From Planctomycetota bacterium (GTDB taxonomy: Bacteria; Planctomycetota; Planctomycetia; Planctomycetales; Planctomycetaceae), in contig JAEZFD010000062.1 of the NCBI GenBank assembly GCA_023417655.1, positions 62,001 to 126,000 of the forward strand: a stretch of DNA of 64,000 nucleotides. Direction: 5' to 3'. Positions 9,085 through 16,610 of the stretch are shown in pieces; positions within the stretch are counted from its first letter, which is position 1; every line of letters begins with the position of its first letter. The translations under genes were made by a program, and so were the position numbers. A model generated the notes under the pieces. The model did not search any database. It had not been told where the DNA came from and saw only the letters and a program-made list of their open reading frames with translations.

Positions 9085-10839
9085 TTACTCCGTGGCCAGC
9101 TCCCCGAGGGGAGGTTGTGGCTCCGTCGGGCGTCGCAGGAAGACAATCACAAATGCTTCCCAGATCATCAGGGCTGCGAGGGCGACAAGAAGCACGGCAA
9201 TCCAGGGAACAGGATTCATGTTCACGCCCCCTTTGAAGTGCTTCTGAATCATGTTCACCAGTGCCCAGATGCTCATGATTGACATCAGCACCATTGGAAT
9301 CCCGGTGACAAACCAGACCCACATCGCCCGGCGAGTCCGCCAGAGCCAGACCGTGACTCCCAGCAGAGTGATTGCTGCGAGCAACTGATTGCTCGCTCCG
9401 AAGAGTTCCCAGAAGGTCCTCCAGAGTGGTTCACGCTTCCCGGCGGCGTTTGTGGATCCTTGAAAGACGAAGAACATCGGGGCTCCTGTCGTGATGGCCG
9501 TGCCCAGCCAGCGTCCTGCCGAGCCTTTCAGTCCGGTCAGTTCCTGAATGATAAACCGGCCCAGGCGGGTGCAGACGTCGAGTGTGTCATAGACGAATGT
9601 CGAGAATGCCATCAGCGCGAATGAGACACCAATCGCGGCCGGGATATTCACGGCTTCCAGAAAACTCCCGATGCCCAATGCATAGATGAAGTTTGGCTGC
9701 GGATTTTGAACCAGTGCGTGATCGGAAGCCAGAGCCATCACACAGCACAGCGAAATCATGGCGACCATTGCTTCGAGAAGCATGCTGCCATAACCGATCC
9801 GCTTGGCGTCAAGTTCGGATCGGAGTTGTTTCGACGTTGTGCCTGAGGCGATCAGGGAGTGGAAGCCGGAACAGGCACCACAGGCGATCGTGATAAACAA
9901 CATCGGAGCAAGGGCATCGCCTTTCACGCTGGTCCAGCCGCTGAAAGCCGGCAGTTCGACAGGTTTCCCCCCAGCGATCAGTCCGACGGCTCCGGCACCG
10001 AGGGCGATAAACAGGAAGTACCCCCCCAGGTCTCCGCGAGGCTGCAGCAATAACCACAGCGGAGCGACTGAAGCAACCGCACAATACAGCAGAAGTGCGA
10101 TATCCCAGATCATGTGAGCCCGTGCCTGGGCTTCGACTGCCGACAGCTCCGGCGAATAAGACTGGACGATCGCGACCACGTCGAATGGAAGTTTCTGCCC
10201 GGCATAGATCGCAACACCGATCAGCGGCAGGAAGATTAGTGTGGCCCATCCATTCGTCAGTTTGGTGTATCGCAACAGCAATCCCATGACGATGGGAAGG
10301 ACCAGATACATGAGTGAAGAAGATGCGATTCCGGCTCCGCTGACGACTTCGCCACTTTCGAGTGTCTGGTTGCCGATGAACGAAGCCGCAGTGATGTCGG
10401 TAAAGGCGACAATGATGTAGACGAGTGCCAGCCAGATGAAGGTGAGAAACAGCAGGAACGCCCGCTGGCTCATATTCTCACGCACAACCTCGGCGATGGA
10501 CTTCCCTTGATGTCTGACGGAAGCGACCAGCGCGGTGAAATCGTGAACCCCACCGATGAAGATGGAGCCGATGAGAATCCAGAGCATCGCCGGCAGCCAG
10601 CCGAATGCGGCCCCCGCCAGAATTGGTCCGACAATCGGACCGGCCGCTGCGATTGCCGAGAAGTGCTGATTCAGCAACGGACCCGGGGCAAGGGGAGCGT
10701 AATCCACTTCGTCCCGCAGGGTGTATGCCGGAGTGATTGCCTTCCCGTCGATTTTGAGAAGCCGGGCGAGAATGGAGCCGTAAACGCGATAAGCGATCAG
10801 CAGGACGATGCCTGACAGGCAAACAACAAAGACCATCAT
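9085..10839 (-). CDS. cstA: Carbon starvation protein CstA family transporter
   Basis: A polytopic inner-membrane transporter of the CstA family, members of which import peptides or pyruvate during carbon starvation. The protein (584 residues) shows the typical N-terminus, with the LRDEVDYAPLAPGPLLNQHF region, followed by AAAGPIVGPILAGAAFGW, GGVHDFTALVASVRHQGKSI and many membrane helices. The later TLDVCTRLGRFIIQEL and SNQLLAAITLL segments are also family-typical. An AAGG ribosome site lies upstream of the two ATG codons at 10839/10836. Length is within the shorter CstA class (E. coli CstA is about 700). A promoter region of about 110 bp separates it from the end of the minus-strand Nramp-like gene. 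Confidence 0.92.
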   Translation of the reverse strand: MMVFVVCLSGIVLLIAYRVYGSILARLLKIDGKAITPAYTLRDEVDYAPLAPGPLLNQHFSAIAAAGPIVGPILAGAAFGWLPAMLWILIGSIFIGGVHDFTALVASVRHQGKSIAEVVRENMSQRAFLLFLTFIWLALVYIIVAFTDITAASFIGNQTLESGEVVSGAGIASSSLMYLVLPIVMGLLLRYTKLTNGWATLIFLPLIGVAIYAGQKLPFDVVAIVQSYSPELSAVEAQARAHMIWDIALLLYCAVASVAPLWLLLQPRGDLGGYFLFIALGAGAVGLIAGGKPVELPAFSGWTSVKGDALAPMLFITIACGACSGFHSLIASGTTSKQLRSELDAKRIGYGSMLLEAMVAMISLCCVMALASDHALVQNPQPNFIYALGIGSFLEAVNIPAAIGVSFALMAFSTFVYDTLDVCTRLGRFIIQELTGLKGSAGRWLGTAITTGAPMFFVFQGSTNAAGKREPLWRTFWELFGASNQLLAAITLLGVTVWLWRTRRAMWVWFVTGIPMVLMSIMSIWALVNMIQKHFKGGVNMNPVPWIAVLLVALAALMIWEAFVIVFLRRPTEPQPPLGELATE

Positions 10840-10947
10840 CTCTGCAGACCTTCTGTTATCGACGAGAGTTCACGGCTCTCGCAGTTCAAATAATAACGTT
10901 CCGGGTGACATCGCCGCTGCTGTAGTGGATGTCACTTCGGGCTGGGG

Positions 10948-12573
10948 CTATGTACCGAACATTTTAAATTCGGCCATCGTCGCGAGAATACCGATGAAGG
11001 TATAAAACATTCCTGCCACTACCAGCAATACGCGTCGGAAGATCGTAGGGCGAAGCTCTGGTGGAAGAAGTACGGTGTTGACCACGACGACGTGCCAGCA
11101 ACTGAATCCAAGGGCGAAGTTATAAAAAGTCGTCGTCCAGACTAACAGTTGATTTCCAGGGGCAATGTTCAACATGATCAGGCCGAAGACGGCATAGGCA
11201 CAGAGTGCTCCGAAGTACAGTTTGCCGATCCAGTGAGTGTCCCAGGTTCGGAGTGTTTTGCTCGCCGTCCATGACACATCCACCCAGCGACGGAGAGCGC
11301 CGTCCATGGTCATAATCGCAGAGGTGACCAGGATCAGGAACCCGCAAAACAGTGTCAGATACCAGAACAACGGTCCCATTGCCGGCCCAACCGCCTTGGA
11401 GACCCCTTCTGCTGTCATGCCTGCGGCTTGCCACTTATCTGTCGGAGCGACGCCGCGGTCGAGGAATTGAACGGACAGCATGCTGGGCAGGGCCATTCCG
11501 AGAAAACAGGCCGGCATCCAGACGTAATACTGTTCCCGCATCACGTGCCGGACCCAACCTTTCCAGCGTCGCAGTGATTCAGAAGTGACCTGGAAGACTT
11601 TTCCGACGTGCGACAGAGTGATTGAACGCCCCCCGATGATGCTCGGGATTGCTCCAACTTCTTTTCCCATTCCCCAACCCTGATCGCGTGTGAAGTTACT
11701 GATCGGGGTGTTCGTCAGGCCTCCGTTACCGGCGATCGCAGCCATTGCAGTCACCATGCCGATCATCGACAGATCGAGACGAGGCATCGAAAGCCCATTC
11801 CACCATCCTGTCACGGCATTCAGAAGCTGTGGCTGTCCACCGGGTTCCGCTGGCTCATAGGGCAATGTTCCAAATCGAACGAACCCGGACAGAATTTCCC
11901 GCCATGTGTCCCAGGTCGAATAGAACAGGGCGAGAAATCCAAGAAACCCGAGGACGAAGACGAGCTTGGCCGACATGATCCATTTCAGGGACCGATAAAC
12001 CTTGCCTCCAAAGATCAACGGCACAAGTGTCATCAGCAGGATGCCGCAGGCTGTCATCTTCAGGTAGAAGTCGTGGGCCGGAAGCTTGGGATTCGGAAGC
12101 TCCCCCCAGAACATTGCCAGCAGGGGCATCGAGGCATTGGAGCAGAGATAGGGGAGAAACGAGCCGAAGTCCATCAGCAGGTACAGGAACGGCCAGAACA
12201 TGGGACCCGGCCAGATCCGAAATTTCCCGGTGAAGATCGGTTCCCCTGTATAGAGCGTGTACCGGCTGATCTCGATGTTGTAGATGACCTGGCCGAGAAT
12301 GCTCAACGTGGCCAGCCACAAAAGGGCTCCGCCGTATTTCGCTGTGACGAGAGGACCTGTGAGCCATTCCCCTCCGCCGACGGCCGCGGCCCCCATGACC
12401 AGTCCAGGACCAATTAACGTGGGAATCTGCCGCCATCCGAAGTGGGGGGCAGGAGCCAGTTCACCCGTGTTCCAGCGGGGCATCTGCCGGGAGCCAATAT
12501 AGGGAGCTTCCCAGTGAGAATCTTTTGCGTCCCCGGCTGATCGCGTTGGTGATTCGACGGTCTGGTTCGACAT
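10948..12573 (-). CDS. Nramp-like multi-spanning transporter (planctomycete type)
   Basis: A 541-residue membrane protein with about 11 hydrophobic helices after a polar 50-residue N-terminus. The first helix region (IGPGLVMGAAAVGGGEWL) and the segment NGGLTNTPISNFTRDQGWGM suggest a LeuT-fold, Nramp-related family. However, the DPGN and MPH metal-binding motifs of true Nramp manganese/iron importers are not seen, so the transported ion cannot be assigned. The ATG at 12573 is preceded by a GAGGAAG ribosome site. The gene lies upstream of cstA on the same strand, 108 bp away, so co-transcription is possible. Fold membership is by resemblance only. Confidence 0.62.
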   Translation of the reverse strand: MSNQTVESPTRSAGDAKDSHWEAPYIGSRQMPRWNTGELAPAPHFGWRQIPTLIGPGLVMGAAAVGGGEWLTGPLVTAKYGGALLWLATLSILGQVIYNIEISRYTLYTGEPIFTGKFRIWPGPMFWPFLYLLMDFGSFLPYLCSNASMPLLAMFWGELPNPKLPAHDFYLKMTACGILLMTLVPLIFGGKVYRSLKWIMSAKLVFVLGFLGFLALFYSTWDTWREILSGFVRFGTLPYEPAEPGGQPQLLNAVTGWWNGLSMPRLDLSMIGMVTAMAAIAGNGGLTNTPISNFTRDQGWGMGKEVGAIPSIIGGRSITLSHVGKVFQVTSESLRRWKGWVRHVMREQYYVWMPACFLGMALPSMLSVQFLDRGVAPTDKWQAAGMTAEGVSKAVGPAMGPLFWYLTLFCGFLILVTSAIMTMDGALRRWVDVSWTASKTLRTWDTHWIGKLYFGALCAYAVFGLIMLNIAPGNQLLVWTTTFYNFALGFSCWHVVVVNTVLLPPELRPTIFRRVLLVVAGMFYTFIGILATMAEFKMFGT

Positions 12574-13007
12574 CCGCTTCCTCGATTGACGTGCGCTTCA
12601 ATTTCGGTCAGTTCACACAGGACTTCGGCGACGCAAACTGCAGTTGCGTCTGGCGATTCGTCGGCGCTGCAGTGATCGAACAAGAAGTCGATCAGCGACG
12701 GGCGAAGTCCTCGGTCGTTCCGCTCAGATCCCCGGGAGACGAGATTCGCTCTTTCAGGGATGACACGACGGGCGTGTCCGAAATGGAACACATCCAATTT
12801 GGGGAATGGGACGGCTGATGGCAAGGCTCAGCCGCCGAATTCCGGGGCAGAATGAGATGCCAAAATCGTCGTAACGAGGAATGTCTGGATTTTTGCAGGG
12901 CCGAGCCGGCGATCCTGCCTGGAATGCTTGAATCAGGCGTGAAAAGTATTAGGGACCCCGCGCGCCCATGTGCGCGGGCTCCTTGGCTGCCGGCCGCGTG
13001 CGGCGGC
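12574..13007. other. Intergenic, 434 bp
   Basis: This is the spacer between yidC (ending at 13008) and the Nramp-like gene. It holds two G+C-rich hairpins next to the yidC stop. Short open frames at 12692-12793 look mildly protein-like but have no recognisable partner. No other gene was seen. Confidence 0.5.
12957..12978 (-). terminator. Candidate terminator hairpin downstream of yidC
   Basis: Arms CCCGCGC (12957-12963) and GCGCGGG (12972-12978) flank an 8-nt loop. A second G+C-rich hairpin lies between this and the yidC stop codon. On the minus strand the sequence then reads into a T/A-rich stretch with only four consecutive T residues, so the call is moderate. Confidence 0.4.
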
Positions 13008-15143
13008 TTACTTCTTGCCTTTCCCTTTATCCTTCCCCTTCGCTTTATCTTTGCTGAATTTGCGAGGGGTATTGGAGGGATCGCTGTTCTTCTTGGCCTC
13101 GTCGGCGGCTGCGAGCGCCTGCTGCCACCACGTCGGCTTCTTGGGCTCTGCCTTGGAGTCCGACTTGTTGTTCACCTGTTTGGGGACCGTGATCACGGTC
13201 CCGTCCGGGGTGACGTCAGCTCCAGCTTCGGCCACTGCCTGCTGGTGCGTTGCCAGGCTTTTCTTCAGCAGAAGACGCTCGATGATTCCCCACAGGCTGG
13301 ACGAGATAAAGTAAACGCAGAGCCCGGCAGGGACAGTGTAGAAGGCGAAACCGATTGCAATCATCATCACGTTCATGATGCGATACTGCATGGCCTGCTC
13401 GTCCGATGTCGGCGGCGGTGTGAACAGCTTCTGCTGAACCACGAACAGGGCAACCGTCAGGATGGGGAGCAGGTTGAACTGCGTCCAGCCGAACCACGGA
13501 ACGGTGAATCCGAGCGGGAACAGGTTGTCTGGAGCAGCGAGGTTATCGATCCACAGGAAGCGGGAGAGCCGCAGGTCGGCGGCGTGGAACAGGGCGTTGT
13601 AGAGTCCGAGGAAGATCGGCAACTGCACGAGTGCCGGGAGGCAGCCGACCATCGGGTGGTAGTTGTACCGCCGTTGGAACTCACGGTACGCCTTGGCAAA
13701 CTCTTCCGGCTGGCCTTTGTACCTGTCCTGCATCTCCTTCATTTTTGGAGCGAGGATTTTCATCTTCTCTGCTTCAATCGCCTGCTTCCGCGAAAGCGGA
13801 AACATCGCCAACCGGACAGTGACCGTCAGCAGAATGATTGAAAACGCGTAAGAGACACCGAGACTATGGAACAGTCCCAGAATCCAGAGCATGAACTTGG
13901 AGACAAATGAGAACCAGCCGAGCTGAATGATCGATTCGGCGTTCAGTTCGCGAATCAGGTCAGGGCGTTTCGGCCCGAAGAACGCTGAAAACGACGCGGT
14001 GACTTCCTTGTGGGGTTCTACCGTCAGCGTCGGAGATTCCATCACGACGGTCATGTCGCTGCGTTCGGGTCTCGCGGCATTCAGGTGCAGAAGTAATGGA
14101 CGGGTGACCGCAATGGTCGCGTCTGGCTGGTTGTCACCGTTCTTGTCCTCGAACTGGTTGCCCTGCGGTAGAACCAGTGCTGCGAAGAACTGATCATCGA
14201 CACCGGCATAGGCAATCGGAAGATGCCAACTTTCAACAGGACGGCCTCCCTGCACGAGCGAGGCGTTGTGCTGCTTGACGAGCTCTGTTGCGAGCAGCGT
14301 GACCGGCGTAATGCTCTGCGGACGGCGTGGATTCTCGAGAGTTCCGACCTTCACTTCGCGGAAGAGGCGTGAATTCTCGACATTTTCCAGTGGGACGCCG
14401 ACCGGCCCGGTGAGCGCATAGGTGGTCTTTACTGGGGCATCAGAGAGGTTACGAAGTTCGATCTTCAGATCGACCATGTAGCCCTTTGTGGAAGTGTCAC
14501 GCGTTGCCAGATCGACTTTCTCGATGTTGAAGGTCTTGATGACTTCGAAGTCACCGGCGGGCGATGGATAGCGCAGTGTTGCGGAGTTCTCGTTGTGAGC
14601 GACGACTTCCCAGTTCACGGTGTCGAGTGAGAGTTTGTGCCGGGCCAGAATCGAATCGATTGCTGCCACTTGCAGATCAAACGTCTCAGGGTCGTTTCCG
14701 ATGCCGACATTCTTGGCGATGTCGTTTCCAACGATGCGGAGCTGTTCCTTGCGGTCGAGCGTCGTATAGCGGGGATCGGTCAGCCAGACGGCGTCGATCG
14801 CCGCTCCCTTTGTGACGATGTCGACTTTCAGCAGGTAGCCGTTTTCGAAGCCAGGTTCACCAAGCACGATCGTGCGTGGCGGGAACTCTGCTGGCTTGCT
14901 GTCGTCGTTTGCATTGTCGACTGGAGGGGCATTCGCTGCCTGTTCGTCGGCCTGTGCTTGAGCCTGGGCGTTCAAAGCCGCCTGTTGGGCTCCGGGAGGA
15001 ACCGGTGCCTTAAAGAACTGTGGGAACAGCAGCGGGGCAATCTGAAGCCAGATGAAGAAAAGAGAAACTGCCACGATCGCGGGCAGAAGCTGTCGACGTT
15101 GATCCATCCGGCTGTATGACGATCTGGACTTGCGGCCAGTCAT
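13008..15143 (-). CDS. yidC: Membrane protein insertase YidC
   Basis: YidC inserts and folds inner-membrane proteins, with or without SecYEG. The 711-residue protein has the Gram-negative layout. An N-terminal membrane anchor (LLPAIVAVSLFFIWLQ) is followed by a long periplasmic beta-domain to about residue 400. The conserved five-helix core begins near WFSFVSKFMLWILGLFHSLG, with the cytoplasmic hairpin (QAIEAEKMKILAPKMKEMQD) and the LPIFLGLYNALF helix. The C-terminus is a Lys-rich tail (KAKGKDKGKGKK) that could contact the ribosome. The upstream ATG has AAAGGG immediately before it; an in-frame ATG at 15107 is an alternative. No rpmH, rnpA or yidD neighbour is present, unlike in many bacteria. 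Confidence 0.95.
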   Translation of the reverse strand: MTGRKSRSSYSRMDQRRQLLPAIVAVSLFFIWLQIAPLLFPQFFKAPVPPGAQQAALNAQAQAQADEQAANAPPVDNANDDSKPAEFPPRTIVLGEPGFENGYLLKVDIVTKGAAIDAVWLTDPRYTTLDRKEQLRIVGNDIAKNVGIGNDPETFDLQVAAIDSILARHKLSLDTVNWEVVAHNENSATLRYPSPAGDFEVIKTFNIEKVDLATRDTSTKGYMVDLKIELRNLSDAPVKTTYALTGPVGVPLENVENSRLFREVKVGTLENPRRPQSITPVTLLATELVKQHNASLVQGGRPVESWHLPIAYAGVDDQFFAALVLPQGNQFEDKNGDNQPDATIAVTRPLLLHLNAARPERSDMTVVMESPTLTVEPHKEVTASFSAFFGPKRPDLIRELNAESIIQLGWFSFVSKFMLWILGLFHSLGVSYAFSIILLTVTVRLAMFPLSRKQAIEAEKMKILAPKMKEMQDRYKGQPEEFAKAYREFQRRYNYHPMVGCLPALVQLPIFLGLYNALFHAADLRLSRFLWIDNLAAPDNLFPLGFTVPWFGWTQFNLLPILTVALFVVQQKLFTPPPTSDEQAMQYRIMNVMMIAIGFAFYTVPAGLCVYFISSSLWGIIERLLLKKSLATHQQAVAEAGADVTPDGTVITVPKQVNNKSDSKAEPKKPTWWQQALAAADEAKKNSDPSNTPRKFSKDKAKGKDKGKGKK

Positions 15144-15731
15144 CCCTTTCGTATTTCCATCGCCTGTTCAAGGCGTTGTTGCATTCCGGGAGAGGAAGTG
15201 CAGTGTGTCAGTGGCAAATCGTTGTCCTCTCTCATCTTGAGAGGACTGCGGCCCAGGTCGGACTTTCAGGTGACCTTGGCGGTGGAGCACGCCCGACAGT
15301 TCGTCAGGGTCTGTTTCGCAAGGCTTTCAGGCAGGCTTCTTCCGAAGACCGCGCCTGCCAGAAAATGAGAGACCAATTGGCTTTCTGCTGAAACGGCCTG
15401 AATTCAGGCGTAAAGCAGAAGTGACTCAGCGGGATTGTGTCGCCGTCACACAGTCCGTGAATTCCAGCGAAACTGCAGGAGTACACCGAGGGTGGATTGT
15501 CAGCAGACGTTCGGATCCCCTGAATCAATCGCGAATTGTACGTTTTCCTGCGACCGGAACAAGAAACGCGGCCTCAGAGAGTCATCAGTTCTACAGAAAC
15601 GCAGCGGAAGATCGGCAAACCGCCCACTGCGCGCAGCTTCGTTGTAAGAAAAGGGGGCGATGAATCTCCTGAATGTGGAGATTCCGGCGGTCTCTGGCGA
15701 ATCGGGAGGGAATCCAACTCGGAATGCCGGC
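15144..15731. other. Intergenic with several hairpins, 588 bp
   Basis: No protein-coding frame is convincing here. Perfect or near-perfect inverted repeats occur at 15224-15246 (8-bp stem), 15330-15359 (7-bp stem), 15383-15420 (7-bp outer stem around a 14-bp palindrome at 15396-15409) and 15662-15684. The stretch lies directly upstream of yidC on the minus strand and could be a long leader or hold an independent small RNA; I recognise no known RNA family. Confidence 0.45.
15662..15684 (-). terminator. Candidate terminator of the YfcE-like gene
   Basis: Arms GAATCTCC (15662-15669) and GGAGATTC (15677-15684) surround a 7-nt loop, 47 bp past the stop codon of the minus-strand phosphoesterase. 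The tract after it has a C-run and four T residues, so termination strength is uncertain. Confidence 0.4.
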
Positions 15732-16475
15732 TCAGCGACCATCCCGGAGGCGGTCTCCGAGGAAATTGTCGAGATCGGGGATCGGATAGATTTTGGCGAT
15801 CGTCTTCTCGAAATCGTATTCCACACGGCGGAAATGTACCGTGTCGTTTTCGATCAGCACATAAGACGAGCGGTTATCGCCGTCGCGAGGCTGTCCCACA
15901 GAACCAACATTAATCAGCACCTTCTGTGTGCCAAGCTCCAGCTTGAATCCCAGCTCTTCCGGGGACTGGAAATTGTAATCTTCCGAGAAGACGCCTGGGA
16001 TGTGGGTGTGTCCCTGAAAGCAGTACTTGTCGACCAGCCCGAAGATCCGCTCCATCTTCCGCTGATTATAGACATCTTCCGGAAAGACATACTCATTCAA
16101 CGGGTTACGTGCGGAACCGTGTACGAAGAGAAACCGGTCTTCGCGACGCATCCGGGGGAGATCACCGAGGAATTCCCAGCGCCGTTCGTTACTGCTGGAG
16201 TCACCTGACTCGAGCATCTGACGGGTCCAGAAGATGGCCCGTTCTGCACCGGAGTTAAATCCTTCGGGATCGAAAAGTGCGGCCTGATCGTGATTCCCGA
16301 GGATCGTCACCTGACAGTGATGTTGAACAAGATCGATGCACTCCCGGGGGTTCGGCCCGTAACCGATGATATCTCCCAGGCAGTAGATCTGTGCGACTCC
16401 CAACTTCCGGATATCGGCCAAAACCGCTTCCAGCGCTTCAAGGTTGCCATGAATGTCGCTGATGATAGCTCTCAA
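15732..16475 (-). CDS. YfcE/MJ0936-type metallophosphoesterase
   Basis: A small cytoplasmic calcineurin-like phosphodiesterase. All motifs of the family are intact and in order: SDIHGN, GDIIGYGPNP, GNHDQA, VHGSARNP and GHTHIP. The frame is open up to an ATG at 16568, but the conserved domain begins at a TTG at 16475 (PLRAIISD region), which has AAAGAAG seven bases upstream. I use that start, although the longer form cannot be excluded. The NPRECI segment after the second motif is typical of phosphoesterases annotated as diadenosine-polyphosphatase-like. It is the upstream minus-strand neighbour of yidC, 588 bp away. Confidence 0.85.
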   Translation of the reverse strand: MRAIISDIHGNLEALEAVLADIRKLGVAQIYCLGDIIGYGPNPRECIDLVQHHCQVTILGNHDQAALFDPEGFNSGAERAIFWTRQMLESGDSSSNERRWEFLGDLPRMRREDRFLFVHGSARNPLNEYVFPEDVYNQRKMERIFGLVDKYCFQGHTHIPGVFSEDYNFQSPEELGFKLELGTQKVLINVGSVGQPRDGDNRSSYVLIENDTVHFRRVEYDFEKTIAKIYPIPDLDNFLGDRLRDGR

Positions 16476-16610
16476 CGGTGACTTCTTTTGTGCTGGGTCA
16501 ACGGAAGAAGAGGGATGTCCGGAAAACAATGATCCAACAGTGTACGGCGGTGACCAAAGGAGGGTCAAGGAGGCTCCCTGTCGACCCTAAACGGGTGACC
16601 GGGAACGGGA

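Noticed and set aside
12692..12793. Short minus-strand frame reading CSISDTPVVSSLKERISSPG
   Set aside because: It looks somewhat protein-like, and an adjacent frame continues in the same style, but there is no stop before the Nramp-like gene in that second frame and no recognised relative. A decayed gene remains possible but unsupported.
12852..13841. 329-residue open frame on the plus strand
   Set aside because: It is antisense to yidC, has no similarity or ribosome site, and its composition (Arg/His/Gln-rich) is that of a shadow frame.
15144..15260. GAAAGTCCG on the minus strand, as in RNase P RNA
   Set aside because: The flanking conserved segments of RNase P RNA are absent; only a nine-base chance match.
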